A DNA stretch of 64,000 nt from positions 1 to 64,000 of the forward strand of contig NZ_BLVO01000012.1 in the NCBI RefSeq assembly GCF_013340285.1, in the 5' to 3' direction. The notes under the pieces are model-generated. The model saw only the letters and a program-made list of their open reading frames with translations, did not search any database and was not told the origin of the DNA. A program made the position numbers and the translations under genes. Position 1 is the first letter of the stretch, and every line of letters starts with the position of its first letter. Shown here one piece after another: positions 51,523-62,400 of this stretch. This DNA is from Desulfovibrio subterraneus. Its GTDB lineage: Bacteria; Desulfobacterota; Desulfovibrionia; Desulfovibrionales; Desulfovibrionaceae.

Positions 51523-52944
51523 CTACCCGTGCGGCTTGGCCATCTTCAGCGGCTGCACGATCTCGTCAAAGCGTTCAGCAGTCAGGTAGCCGAGTCTGAG
51601 GCAGGTATCCTTGAGAGTGCCGCCCTCCTTATGCGCCCTGTGCGCTACCTCGGCGGCCTTGTCGTAGCCGATTTCCGGCGCAAGGGCCGTGACCAGCATG
51701 AGCGATGCCGCCACGTGGCGGGCAATGGAAGCTTCGTTGGCGAGAAGGCCCTTCACGGCATGGTCGGTGAACGAATGGCAGCTGTCGGCAAGCAGGCGCA
51801 TGCCTGTGAGCAGGTTGAAGATCATCACGGGTTTGAACACGTTCAGTTCAAAGTTTCCCTGCGAGCCGGCAAAACCGATGGCAGCATCCAGCCCCATGAC
51901 CTGCACGGCAACCATGGTCATGGCTTCGCTCTGGGTGGGATTCACCTTGCCCGGCATGATGGATGACCCCGGCTCATTGGCGGGCAGTTCCAGCTCGCCT
52001 ATGCCGCTGCGGGGGCCGGAGGCGAGCCAGCGGATGTCGTTGGCTATTTTCATGAGCGAGCAGGCCAGCGTCTTGAGCGCTCCGCTGGTCATGACCACGG
52101 CATCGTGCGCAGAAAGGGCCGCGAAGAAGTTGGCGGCAGGCACAAAGGGCAGGCCGGTTTCTTCCGCAATATTGGCCACGGCGGTTTTGGCGAACTGCGG
52201 GTGGGTGTTCAGGCCTGTGCCCACGGCCGTGCCGCCCAGTGCCAGCTTGTACAGGTGCGGTAGTGTCGATTCCAGCCGTTCCAGATTTTCATCCAGCAGG
52301 GCCACGTAGCCGGAAAATTCCTGTCCCAGCGTCATGGGCACGGCATCCTGCAGGTGGGTGCGGCCTATCTTGACGATATGGTCCCACCGCGCGGCCTTGT
52401 CCTGCAGGGCCACCCGCAGGTAGCGCACTGCGGGGATGAGGTCGTGCGAGAGCATGAGGGCGGCGGCAATGTGCATGGCCGCGGGAAAAGTATCGTTGGA
52501 TGACTGCGACATGTTCACGTGGTCGTTGGGATGGACGGGCTGTTTGCTGCCCGCCACGCCGCCCGCCATCTCTATGGCGCGGTTGGCAATAACCTCGTTG
52601 GCGTTCATGTTGGTCTGCGTGCCGCTGCCTGTCTGCCATACGTGCAGCGGAAAGTGACCGGAAAGTTTGCCGTCCTGCACTTCCTGCGCGGCGGCGATAA
52701 TGAGGTCTGCCTTGTCCGGGGGCAGTTTGCCGAGTTCCCTGTTGGCCTGTGCCGCGGCTTTCTTGAGCAGGCCGAAGGCCCGGATGATCTCTTCGGGCAT
52801 GATGTCGTGGCCTATGGCGAAGTATTTGAGCGAGCGTTGGGTCTGCGCACCCCAGTACCTGTCGGCAGGAACCTCAATGGGACCCATGCTGTCGGTTTCT
52901 GTGCGGGTTGCGGATTCGGCCGATGTATGTTCATAAGCAGTCAT
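51523..52944 (-). CDS. fumC: Fumarate hydratase class II
   Basis: 473 residues. It interconverts fumarate and malate. Signatures: [18 protein letters not shown] (about 105-122), [17 protein letters not shown] (about 137), [10 protein letters not shown], and the family pattern [16 protein letters not shown] (about 328). FumC does not need an iron-sulfur cluster, unlike class I enzymes. It stands alone on the minus strand. Start ATG 52944 follows GGAGGGTACC on the minus side. Confidence 0.97.
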   Translation of the reverse strand: MTAYEHTSAESATRTETDSMGPIEVPADRYWGAQTQRSLKYFAIGHDIMPEEIIRAFGLLKKAAAQANRELGKLPPDKADLIIAAAQEVQDGKLSGHFPLHVWQTGSGTQTNMNANEVIANRAIEMAGGVAGSKQPVHPNDHVNMSQSSNDTFPAAMHIAAALMLSHDLIPAVRYLRVALQDKAARWDHIVKIGRTHLQDAVPMTLGQEFSGYVALLDENLERLESTLPHLYKLALGGTAVGTGLNTHPQFAKTAVANIAEETGLPFVPAANFFAALSAHDAVVMTSGALKTLACSLMKIANDIRWLASGPRSGIGELELPANEPGSSIMPGKVNPTQSEAMTMVAVQVMGLDAAIGFAGSQGNFELNVFKPVMIFNLLTGMRLLADSCHSFTDHAVKGLLANEASIARHVAASLMLVTALAPEIGYDKAAEVAHRAHKEGGTLKDTCLRLGYLTAERFDEIVQPLKMAKPHG

Positions 52945-53182
52945 GGTACCCTCCCTGACGGTATGGTCGGAATAGTCGGTATGCGGAGCTGATTACCTCA
53001 GTATCTACAGGCTGGGGCGGTCCATGTCCAGCCGTGTCCGACAGTGTCTGGCAGTGTTTTGCAGTATTTGGCTTTGCCCGGCGGTAAAGGACAAAACCGG
53101 ACGAATCTTCGGGTTGGTAAATTCACTAACGAGGCCTGCAGCGGCGATGCCGGCGGGCCAGCTGTCATAAACGGAGCACGCC

Positions 53183-54277
53183 TTGTCCGCACCCGCAGCC
53201 CACGCGCTCAGACCCGATGTCACACTGGTCACATACACCTGTGACGATGCCGACCACACCCATGCCCTGCTGGAATCCGTGGGGGCATGGTCCGTGCTGC
53301 CCCGCAGGGTCATCGTGGTGGATGACGGATCTGCAATTCCCTTTGCCAGCGGGTGGAATCTGCTGCCGCTTTCCATCATCCGCCACGCGGAGAACAGAGG
53401 ACGCACAGAGGCCAAGCGTACCGGCCTGAGCGCGGCGACATCGCGGTTCATCCTTTCCATGGATAACGATGTGCGCCTTTCTCACGACTGGCTGCGTACC
53501 TGCCTGCCACTGGCGGCAACGCCGGATGTGGGCATAGCTGCCACACCGCTTCGCCATGCCTCGGGCGACAGCCCCGCTGCCCGTTACACCGCCCATGCCT
53601 ATAGCCTGCAGATGGGTGTTTCGGGCGATGTTTCCTTTGTTTCCGGCGGGGTTTGGCTGCTGCGCAGTGAAGTGTGGCGCAACGTGGGCGGCTTTGGTGA
53701 GTATCAGGAACCGTACGGGGAAGACGCACGATTTTGCGAACGCCTGCTTGCGGGCGGCTATCGCCTTGTGCTGACCACGGATGCGCAGGCAAGCGAGGTG
53801 CGCCTGTTGCCGCGCCATGTGATTGTGAAACGCGGCTGGCGCTGGCACGGCTATCACCTGAAAGCTGCTCTTGATGCGGGGCGGCCCCTTGACGAAGCCT
53901 GCAATGTTCTGCTGCACACCATGCGCGAACGTATGGCCCGCTCGGTAGCTGCCAATAGGCTCTTTCTGTATTTCGACCTGCTCTATCTGGTTTACGCCAT
54001 GACGGACCTGTTTCGCCATGCGGCGCAGACTCGACCGGAAGCGGCCGCGTATACGAATGTCCCCCTTGCCGCCGCTCTGGTCCTGCTGGAGGGGTGTCCG
54101 GCCCTGCGCGGCCTGCTGTGCGAGGACCTCGGGCGTTTGTCCGTAACCGGCCCCGACAACGAGTCCGCGCGGAACACCATGCCGTTGCTGGACTTTGCCA
54201 CCTTGCTGCAGCCCGTCATGACTCCGGCGGCCTGCTCCGTTCTGGAGGCTGCCGTCCCGCTGCTGCGGGTGGAGTAG
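53183..54277 (+). CDS. Glycosyltransferase family 2-like protein
   Basis: 364 residues with a TTG start at 53183 (GGAG upstream). GT-A fold: VTLVTYTCDDADHTHALLESV, RRVIVVDDGS, then IIRHAENRGRTEAKRTGLSAA and the DxD-like SMDNDVRLSHDW (about 95). FVSGGVWLLRSEVWRNVGGFGEYQEPYGEDARF (in parts) is the acceptor-side segment. Probably transfers a sugar to a polysaccharide or protein. No export or membrane segment. It is next to fumC only by position. Confidence 0.88.
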   Translation: MSAPAAHALRPDVTLVTYTCDDADHTHALLESVGAWSVLPRRVIVVDDGSAIPFASGWNLLPLSIIRHAENRGRTEAKRTGLSAATSRFILSMDNDVRLSHDWLRTCLPLAATPDVGIAATPLRHASGDSPAARYTAHAYSLQMGVSGDVSFVSGGVWLLRSEVWRNVGGFGEYQEPYGEDARFCERLLAGGYRLVLTTDAQASEVRLLPRHVIVKRGWRWHGYHLKAALDAGRPLDEACNVLLHTMRERMARSVAANRLFLYFDLLYLVYAMTDLFRHAAQTRPEAAAYTNVPLAAALVLLEGCPALRGLLCEDLGRLSVTGPDNESARNTMPLLDFATLLQPVMTPAACSVLEAAVPLLRVE

Positions 54278-54331
54278 CAGCCAGTTCGGGGTAACCCGAA
54301 CGTGTTCTTCGCGGCTTGGCGTTCTCTGCGG

Positions 54332-55234
54332 TTAGTTGTCTTCGCTGTCGAAGGCGGCTGCCCTCCAGATGCTCAGCACTGTCTGCACCGTGGCGCGGAT
54401 GAGCGGGTCTTCGTCGCGGGACGCCTTGTGCACGAAGCCGAGAGGGATGGCGATCTCCATGCCACGCCAGATGGCGACCCTTCCCAACCGTTCCAGTTCT
54501 TCCGCCTCTGCCTTGCGCAGAATGCTCACCCCTTCGCCGGCAATGACCAGTGCCCGCAGAATATCTTCATGATCGGTCTCCACCACCCGTTTCAAGGTCA
54601 GCCCCTGTTCGGTAAAACGCTCGTCGAGCAGATTGTGGAAGGGGCAGCTTGGGGGAACCCATACCCACGGCATGCCTGCCAGGGCGCGCATGTCGGCTGA
54701 GTCCAGCATGGATTTCCATTTGGCGGGTCCCACAATGTGCAGCGGTACGCTGGCCAGCTCCAGTACGGTCAGGGCCGGATTGGCGGTACTGCCGAAGGTA
54801 AACCCGCCGTCCATTTCTCCGCGCTGGACGCTGTCCAGCACTTCGGTGGTCATGGCCTGCACAAGGCGCAGCTCAATATCCGGATATGCCTGTCGCATGC
54901 GGGTGGAAAGATCGGCCACACGCAGGAAATTCGGATCTGTATTGAACCCTATCTTCAGCGTCCCGCGCAGTTCGCCACTCAGGCTTTTGGCTTCCTGCAG
55001 CATGGCGTTGGCCGAATCCAGCAGGGAGCGTGCCCTCTCCAGCAGCGTCATACCCTCCGGAGTAAGCTGCATTCCCTTTGCCGTCCGTGAGAACAGGGTT
55101 ACCCCCAGCGCGTCTTCAAGGCTTTTGAGATGCGCGCTGACTGCGGATTGGCTGAGGAAAAGGCGCTCGGACGCGCGGGTAAGGTTCTTTTCTTCTGCAA
55201 TGGCTATGAATGAGCGTAGTTGATGCAGTTCCAT
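54332..55234 (-). CDS. LysR-family transcriptional regulator
   Basis: 300 residues, normal for the family. The winged HTH is at residues 1-60: MELHQLRSFIAIAEEKNLTRASERLFLSQSAVSAHLKSLEDALGVTLFSR (in parts). The effector domain begins LRGTLKIGFNTDPNFLRVADLS. It is divergent from the small membrane gene (55399) and the DUF401 permease, which it may control. A LysR box would lie in 55235-55398 but I did not find a clear T-N11-A pattern. Confidence 0.94.
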   Translation of the reverse strand: MELHQLRSFIAIAEEKNLTRASERLFLSQSAVSAHLKSLEDALGVTLFSRTAKGMQLTPEGMTLLERARSLLDSANAMLQEAKSLSGELRGTLKIGFNTDPNFLRVADLSTRMRQAYPDIELRLVQAMTTEVLDSVQRGEMDGGFTFGSTANPALTVLELASVPLHIVGPAKWKSMLDSADMRALAGMPWVWVPPSCPFHNLLDERFTEQGLTLKRVVETDHEDILRALVIAGEGVSILRKAEAEELERLGRVAIWRGMEIAIPLGFVHKASRDEDPLIRATVQTVLSIWRAAAFDSEDN

Positions 55235-55398
55235 GAAGGACTCCTGTGCAGCGGCGTGGTGATCTTCATGTAGCGCGCATTGCGCGCCAAGGCCAATCGG
55301 AAATGGCGAATGCTCCCATCACGATAATGCGTTGGATCGGACTTCAGGCGCAGTGCTAATCATCCATGGCATGCAACCGCCAAGCGTAGGAGGAAGTC

Positions 55399-55587
55399 AT
55401 GGAAAATGGTGTGAAGATGTCTGCCGTGCTCCGGTTTCTGATGCAGCCGGAAGACACTTTTTCGGAAGATTGCGGCCTGATTCCCGATGTGAGTCCTGCC
55501 ATGACAGCGTGGGGCTGCCGTCTGAAGACGGGGGTGTGGATACTGCTTGCTGTTCTGATCGCAGGGGTTTTAACGCGCTGTGCGTAA
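55399..55587 (+). CDS. Small membrane protein of 62 residues
   Basis: ATG 55399 is preceded by TAGGAGGAAGTC, a strong ribosome site. MENGVKMSAVLRFLMQPEDTFSEDCGLIPDVSPAM is a soluble part, followed by one membrane helix VWILLAVLIAGVL and a short TRCA tail. I do not recognise a family. The stop is 108 bp before the DUF401 permease on the same strand, and LysR diverges upstream, so it may be a permease partner. Confidence 0.55.
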   Translation: MENGVKMSAVLRFLMQPEDTFSEDCGLIPDVSPAMTAWGCRLKTGVWILLAVLIAGVLTRCA

Positions 55588-55694
55588 CGGAGATTCAAGG
55601 CCAAACCGCAGTGTTGAACAAACACTATTTACAAACGGTCTGAAAGGGTAGATGGGGGAGTGGCTGCTTTCTTTTTCTATATCGAGGGAATCCC

Positions 55695-56972
55695 ATGTCC
55701 GCCTTTGTATCTTTCATGCCGCTTTTCAAGCTCGCCGCTGTTTTCATTATCATGCTCACCGCCATCCGCTGCAGGTTGGGGCTCATGCTTTCCATCTGCC
55801 TTGGCAGCATGACCATGGCTCTTCTGTTCAAACTGCCTGCCTCACTATGGCCGGCTACAGTGGGCGAGGCGCTCGCACAGCCGCAGACGCTTTTTCTGGC
55901 TGTTATCGTGGCGCTCATTCTGCTGCTGAGTGATGTGCTGGACAAGACAGGACAGGCCGGGCGGCTCATGGACAGCCTTTCAGGCTATCTGCGGCACCCG
56001 CGCCTGCGGCTGGTATTTTTCCCCGTGCTGATAGGGCTGTTGCCCATGCCGGGCGGTGCGGTGTTTTCCGCCCCCATGCTGGGCAGCGTTTCTGAAAAGC
56101 TGCGTGTGCCTGCCCGCGACAGGGTACTGCTGAACTACTGGTTCCGGCACGTGTGGGAAACATGGTGGCCCCTGTATCCGGGCATTATCCTTGCTGCATC
56201 CATAACCGGCCTTTCCATAGGGCATATTGCCCTGTACGGGCTGCCGGGCATGGTTGTGATGCTCGCGCTCGGCTGGTTCTTCATGCTGCGTCCGGGCGTG
56301 CTTGAACTGGATGCCGAGGCCGCAGGCGAGGTGCACGAGCGCAACCACGGCAAGGTGCTGCGTTTCGGCCTGCCGCTGCTTGTGGCCATTCTCGGTGCCG
56401 TGGGCATGGAGGTGGGCATAAGCCTGTTCATGCCCTCCGTTCCCTTTGAATATGGTGTGATTCTGGCGCTTTCCGCATCCATTCTGGTAGCGGTGGGGCA
56501 GAACCCCGGCAGTGTGTCCATTGTTGTCCGCTCGGTGACGAACAAACACCTGTGGGTCATGCTCGGGGTGGTGGCATCCATATTCATCTTCAAGGACACC
56601 ATGCAGGCTGCGGGGGTTATCCGCGAATTGTCCGAACTGGCGGGCGGCACCACGGCGCTTGTGGTTTCCGCAACCCTGCTGCCGTATCTGGTGGGGCTGG
56701 TTTCCGGCATCACCCTTGCCTATGTGGGCGCCACTTTCCCGCTGCTGACAGGGCTTCTGGCGCAGGCGGGCCTGCAGGATCAGACGGCAGCCTATGTCAT
56801 GCTTTCCATCTTTTCCGGCTTCACGGGCATCATGTCATCGCCCATGCATATCTGTTTTGTGCTTTCCTGCCAGTATTTCAAGGTGGATATCGGCGGTACG
56901 TGGCGCAAGCTGGTGATGCCTTGCGTGCTGCTTATCAGCAGCGGTATCGTCTACTTTATCCTGCTGCGGTAG
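55695..56972 (+). CDS. DUF401-family membrane protein
   Basis: 425 residues with about ten membrane helices and little outside them. LLPMPGGAVFSAPMLGSVSEKLRV (about 121-144) and NYWFRHVWETWWPLYPGIIL (about 152-171) are the family motifs. LAYVGATFPLLTGLLAQAGL and FSGFTGIMSSPMHICFVLS lie in the second half. The family is thought to transport small organic anions, but none is defined. GAGGGAATCCC precedes ATG 55695. Confidence 0.85.
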   Translation: MSAFVSFMPLFKLAAVFIIMLTAIRCRLGLMLSICLGSMTMALLFKLPASLWPATVGEALAQPQTLFLAVIVALILLLSDVLDKTGQAGRLMDSLSGYLRHPRLRLVFFPVLIGLLPMPGGAVFSAPMLGSVSEKLRVPARDRVLLNYWFRHVWETWWPLYPGIILAASITGLSIGHIALYGLPGMVVMLALGWFFMLRPGVLELDAEAAGEVHERNHGKVLRFGLPLLVAILGAVGMEVGISLFMPSVPFEYGVILALSASILVAVGQNPGSVSIVVRSVTNKHLWVMLGVVASIFIFKDTMQAAGVIRELSELAGGTTALVVSATLLPYLVGLVSGITLAYVGATFPLLTGLLAQAGLQDQTAAYVMLSIFSGFTGIMSSPMHICFVLSCQYFKVDIGGTWRKLVMPCVLLISSGIVYFILLR

Positions 56973-57028
56973 CTGCGGTCGTATCTGATCTTATCCGGCT
57001 TATGGGCCTTCCCCGTTTTTGTCGGGTC

Positions 57029-59170
57029 TTAATCGGCCTTGCAGACGCGGTTGCGCCCTGCGCTTTTGGCGGTGTAGAGGGCGTTGTCCGCGCGCTTGAG
57101 GATTGAGCCTATTGAGGTGTCGTCTGTGCGCATTGCTGTCACGCCCGCGCTGACGGTGTAGCGTATGATTCTGCCGTCAGCGGATACCACTTCCTGATTC
57201 TCTATGGCTTCCCTCAGGCGTTCTGCAACCTGCATGGCCATACCTTCTTCCGTTTCCGGCATGAGGACGACGAACTCCTCCCCGCCGATGCGGGCCAAGG
57301 TGTCGGTTTCGCGCAGGGTGCGTTTTGCTGTTTCGGCAATGTTCACCAGCACGGCGTCACCGGCATCATGTCCATAGGTGTCGTTTACGTTTTTGAACTT
57401 GTCGGCATCCAGCATGGTCAGCGACAGGGGGTGGTTGTAGCGCTTGCTCCTTTCCAGTTCCTGCGCGGCAATTTCGAGGAAGCGTGCCCTGTTGGTCAGT
57501 CCCGTGAGGCCGTCTGTGGTGGCCATGCGTTCAAGTTTTTCTTCGGCAAACTTGCGTTCGGTGATATCGCGCAGGTTCCCCACGGCATAATACTCATCTC
57601 CCCTCTTGAAGGCACTGACGGAACGTTCCACGGGGAAGGTTGTCCCGTCCCTGCGCAGGGCCCTGAATTCCATGACGGAATTCATTACCATGCCTGTGCC
57701 GGTGTGTTTGAACTTTTCAAGCCCATTCATGGCGTCATCATGATATTGGGGGGGCACGATGAGCTTGTGCATCTTCTGGCCAAGGGCTTCTTCCGAGGTC
57801 CAGCGGAAGAGCCGTTCGGCTGCAGCGCTCCAGAACAGAATGGTATCCCTGCTGTCTATCATGATGAAGGCGTCGTATGATGCATCCGCCATGGCCTTGA
57901 ACTTGTCCTGTTCGGCAACAAGGGCGTCTTCCATGACCTTTCGCGCCGTGATGTCCTGAATGGTGCCGAAGGCAAGTGCCTGCTTTCCCTCTCCGGCAAA
58001 CCGGGAGTTGGCAGCGTGGATATAGCGTATGGTCCCGTCCTGTCGAACGATCCGGCAGTCAAACCCGCGTGATTCGCCTGTGGCAATAAATCGTTCATAG
58101 GCGGTTCTGACCGTTTCGCGGTCGTCCGGATGGATGCATTCGAAAAACATATCCAGAGTCGGCCGGGTTATGCTCTCGTCCACACCAAGGATGGCGTAGA
58201 ATTCTTTGGACCACCAGAAGATGCCCGTTTGCGTATCCAGCTTCCAGTTACCCAGCCGGGCCACATGCTGAGCTTCGTTGAGCAGCTCCTGCGTGGTTTG
58301 CAGTGCCATGTTGCGTTTGAGGGCATGGCTGACACTTATGGTGACCCCTACACCCATGAGCAGATAGACAAGATGGAATATCCACGACAGGGGCGGAGCA
58401 TGGTCCCAGCCCTTTTGGGGCAGGGCGGCTATTACCCATGAACCGGTGGGAAAGACCACGGGCATGAGCACAGACTGCTCTTCTGCCGTGAACAGGCTTT
58501 CATCTCCCAGAAAGACATCGCCGGAAAGGCCCCTGCCGTCTCTGCCGCGTATGGCAATGGTAATGCCCGCTGACTGAGAGGTTGCCTTTATGCTCCTGAA
58601 CAGGTGGTCCATGTCTATGACGCCGGACACTATGCCCCAGAATTTTTTTTCATCCCCCTGCCCGATGAATACGGGGGCACGGCCGATGAGTCCTGTTCCG
58701 CCCTGTATGAGCTTGAGCGGTCCGGCTACGACCAGGCTGCCGGTTTCATAGGCCTTTTGTACCAGCCCCCATTGGTTGGGCAGGTCCTTGTAGTTCTTGC
58801 CCAGAACCGCCTCGTTCCCCTTGAGAGGATAGACATAGCGAATTACGAAGTCCGGAGCGGCGACTAAGTTCTTGATCTCGTTGTTTCCCCTGAGCGCTTC
58901 CCGAGCATATTTGTCGAAATTATCGTCGGTCAGGTTGTCGGTAGCTACGATAAAGTTGGCAGTTCCCTGAATGAGCAGCAGGTTGGCGGTCAGCTCTTTC
59001 TCAACCAGATGGCGCAGGGAGCCGAGCTTCAGGAACAGATCATCGCGCTGCTCGAGCAGGTGTTTTTCCTTCAGGTGTAACTGGGTAAGAACATCAAGGG
59101 CCATGACGGATACCAGCAGTAGAAAAGCTGCCAAGGCGAGACGTTTGTCCAGTTTTTCGTATCTTTTCAT
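57029..59170 (-). CDS. CHASE-PAS-PAS-GGDEF diguanylate cyclase
   Basis: 713 residues. Membrane helix 1 (ALAAFLLLVSVMALDVL, about 12-28), a periplasmic CHASE domain (about 60-250, with VYPLKGNEAVLGKNY), helix 2 (IFHLVYLLMGVGVTISV, about 265), two PAS domains (about 305-415 and 425-545) and a C-terminal GGDEF domain (about 550-713). The active site is GGEEF. An RxxD inhibitory site (RETD) lies five residues before it, so product inhibition is likely. It makes cyclic di-GMP, perhaps linking an external ligand to motility or biofilm. The ATG is at 59170. Confidence 0.93.
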   Translation of the reverse strand: MKRYEKLDKRLALAAFLLLVSVMALDVLTQLHLKEKHLLEQRDDLFLKLGSLRHLVEKELTANLLLIQGTANFIVATDNLTDDNFDKYAREALRGNNEIKNLVAAPDFVIRYVYPLKGNEAVLGKNYKDLPNQWGLVQKAYETGSLVVAGPLKLIQGGTGLIGRAPVFIGQGDEKKFWGIVSGVIDMDHLFRSIKATSQSAGITIAIRGRDGRGLSGDVFLGDESLFTAEEQSVLMPVVFPTGSWVIAALPQKGWDHAPPLSWIFHLVYLLMGVGVTISVSHALKRNMALQTTQELLNEAQHVARLGNWKLDTQTGIFWWSKEFYAILGVDESITRPTLDMFFECIHPDDRETVRTAYERFIATGESRGFDCRIVRQDGTIRYIHAANSRFAGEGKQALAFGTIQDITARKVMEDALVAEQDKFKAMADASYDAFIMIDSRDTILFWSAAAERLFRWTSEEALGQKMHKLIVPPQYHDDAMNGLEKFKHTGTGMVMNSVMEFRALRRDGTTFPVERSVSAFKRGDEYYAVGNLRDITERKFAEEKLERMATTDGLTGLTNRARFLEIAAQELERSKRYNHPLSLTMLDADKFKNVNDTYGHDAGDAVLVNIAETAKRTLRETDTLARIGGEEFVVLMPETEEGMAMQVAERLREAIENQEVVSADGRIIRYTVSAGVTAMRTDDTSIGSILKRADNALYTAKSAGRNRVCKAD

Positions 59171-59340
59171 GGTGTACTTCGCTGCTTGTATCCTTTTGCT
59201 GCCAGTTCCGGTATTGATGAGCAGTGAACCGCGTTGAGTTTATTCTCTAATTTGCCTCGGAGTCGCGCCCTTGTCATGCGTTTTTTACATATCTCGGTAA
59301 GATATCACGGCAGAATACCCTATTGCGGGTCTGAAACACA

Positions 59341-59374
59341 GCAGGGGGCATCATTTTCTCATGATGCCCCCTGC
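59341..59374. other. Perfect 14-bp hairpin after cusA
   Basis: GCAGGGGGCATCAT / ATGATGCCCCCTGC with loop TTTCTC, about 120 bases beyond the cusA stop. The stem is very stable, but no U tract follows on either strand. It may act as a terminator with Rho or as an mRNA end stabiliser. The rest of 59171-59496 shows nothing I can name. Confidence 0.6.
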
Positions 59375-59496
59375 ATTATCGCTTGCGACGCGATGCATGA
59401 CGACGCTGATGCGTCCGGAATTATGTCACGCCACCGGTTGTGTGTCGTGCATTCTGTTATGCCGCCGCCTGCATATCAGGACTGCTGCTCCGCCTG

Positions 59497-62400
59497 TCAG
59501 TTTGTCAGCACGGGGGGAGAAGAGTCTTCCCTCTGGCGGAGTGTGAGTTTTATTTCTTCCACCCAGCAGTAGAGCACCGGCACCACGAATACGGTAAGCA
59601 GCGCAATGGTCATGCCGCCGAATGAGGGAATGGCCATGGGAACCATGATATCCGATCCGCGTCCCGTGGACGTAAGCACCGGCAGCAGGGCAAGTATGGT
59701 GGTGGCAGATGTCATGAGGGCCGGACGTATGCGCCGCTGCGCACCCTGCACCACAAAATCGCGTATTGCCTGCTTGCTGCAGATGGCCTGCTGGGCCTTT
59801 GATTCGTCCAGATAGGTTGCCATGAGCACGCCATCGTCCGAAGCAATGCCGAAGAGCGCCAGAAAGCCCACCCAGACCGCCACGGAAAGGTTGATGGGCT
59901 GCACCTGAAAGAGCGTGCGCATGCTTGTTCCGAACATGTCGAAGTTCAGGAACCAGTCCTGCCCGTACAGCCAGAGCATGATGAAGCCGCCCGACCACGC
60001 AACCAGAATGCCCGAGAAGACCATGAGCGTGGTGGAAACCGCGTTAAACTGCAGATAAAGAATGAGCACGATAACCAGCAGGGCCAGCGGCAGAATGACG
60101 GCCAGCTTCTTCTGGGCGCGTATCTGGTTTTCGTAGCTGCCTGCGAACTCGTAGGTGACCCCGGTGGGCACCTTCAGCTCGCCGGAGGCTATCTTGGTCT
60201 GCAGGTAGTTCTGGGCCTGTTCCACCACGTCAACTTCCGCATGGCCTGCGCGCTTGTCAAAGAGCACATAGCCGACAAGGAAGGTATCCTCGCTCTTGAT
60301 CACCTGCGGGCCGCGCACGTAGCGTATGTCCGCAAGCTGCGTAAGGGGAATCTGCTCGCCCGAGGGGGCGGCGACCAGAATGCTTTCAAGATCTTCCATG
60401 GAGTCGCGGCGTTCACGCTGATAGCGCACGCGCACGGGGTAGCGCTCGCGCCCTTCCACTGTGGTGGTCGTGAGCATGCCGCCCACAGCCACCTCTATGA
60501 CCTGCTGCACCTTGTTGAGCTGAATGCCGTAGCGGGCGATGGCATCGCGGTCCACCACGATTTCCAGATAGGGTTTGCCCACAATGCGGTCTGCAATAAC
60601 AGCCGCAGGCATGATGGAAGGCACTTCCTTCAGGTAGCGTTCCAGCTGCATGCCGAAGGATTCTATGGTCTTGAGATCGGGGCCTTTGACCTTGATGCCC
60701 ATGGGGGCGCGCATGCCCGACTGCAGCATGACTATGCGTGCGGCAATGGGCTGCAGGTTGGGGGCACTGGTTACACCCGGCACATCCGCTGCCATGACTA
60801 TGGCATCCCATATGTCGTCGGCATTGCGCACACCGTGCCACGCCTCGCGCTTAGTGTTGATGGCGGGATCAAGGGGCAGACGCCAGAGACGGAACGGCTG
60901 GCCGTTGTCGTCAGGGATGAGTGCCCCCGCGGCGTCACGCTCGAAGAGGCCCTGTACCAGATAGGGAATGCCATCCGGTGCGGGCAGCAAGTCGCCTGCT
61001 GCCGAGCGCATGTAATCCTTCTGGGAAGGATCAAAGCGGAAGCGCATGCGCTTGCCGTCTGCGCCGAGCAGATATTCCGAGTGGTAGTTTATTACCGTCT
61101 CGATCATGGAAACCGGTGCCGGATCAAGGGGCGTGTCTGCTCGGCCCAGTTTGCCCACGGCAGTCTGCACTTCCGGTATGGCGTTTATGGCGTGGTCCTG
61201 CTTGGCCAGTATGTCAGCCACTTCTCCGATAGACGCGTGTGGCATGGTGGTGGGCATATACAGGAACGAGCCTTCGTCCAGCGGCGGCATGAATTCCTTG
61301 CCAAGGCCTGGAAATGCGTGGCTGAGCGCCGCAACCGGGGTCGAAGAACGTACGGATGCAGGAGCCCATGCCATGAGATTGCCGAAGCCGAGCCACACGG
61401 TCATGCCCACCGTGGTGATGGTGGCGGGCAGGAGTATGAAAAGCAGCTTGTGGCGCAGGCACCATGCAAGCGCAGTGGGGTAACCACGCTGGAACAGCTG
61501 GAAAAAGCCCATCAGCCCGCCGATGAGCATGGCCACGAAGAGCAGGTTGCTCAGCTCGCCCTTTTCCGGTCCGAGCGGGAGCCAGTGGCTGGAAAGCACA
61601 ACGGTTACGGCAATGATCACGGCCCAGTTCTCCGCACGCGCAATAATACGCTGCCAGAGCGGGGGCAGTGCGGAAACCAGCAGCCGGTGCACACCTATGT
61701 ACGCGATGAGCAGTCCCGCCCACCATGAAATGCGCATGCCTGCCCACAGCCCTGCCATGACCATGACGGCGGGCAGCATGAAGCGGCGTATGCCTCTGCC
61801 CAGATTCAGCTTGCCGCTCTTGAAGAGCACATGGGCAAGGGCGGGCAGAATGGTCAGCGCCACGATGATGGAGGCCCCGAGAGCAAAGGTTTTTGTATAG
61901 GCAAGGGGCTTGAAGAGCTTGCCTTCCGGCCCGTCCATGACGAACACCGGCAGAAAGCTGACCACTGTGGTTGCCACTGCGGTGAGCACGGCGCTGCCCA
62001 CCTCTGACACGCCGGAGAATATGAGATTGAACACGCTGGCACCCGGGGGGGCATCTTCCAGCTTTTTCAATATGTTTTCGCAGATGATAATGCCCATGTC
62101 GACCATGGTGCCGATGGCGATTGCTATGCCTGACAGGGCAACGATGTTCGCATCCACCTTGAACGCCTTCATGCCAATGAAGCACATGAGCACGGCAATG
62201 GGCAGCAGTGTGGAGATGAGCAGCGAGCTGCGGAAATGCATGACCGCCATGAGCACCACGATGATGGTGATCAGGATTTCTTCCGTAAGCGCGGTATCAA
62301 GGGTGCCCAGCGTCTCCTGAATGAGCCCCGAGCGGTCGTAGAAAGGCACAATAGTCAGCTTGGAGACGGTGCCGTCCGGCAACACCTTGGAGGGCATGCC

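Noticed and set aside
59234-59572. 112-residue plus-strand ORF near cusA
   Set aside because: It spans the hairpin and the antisense end of cusA, with no ribosome site or homology.
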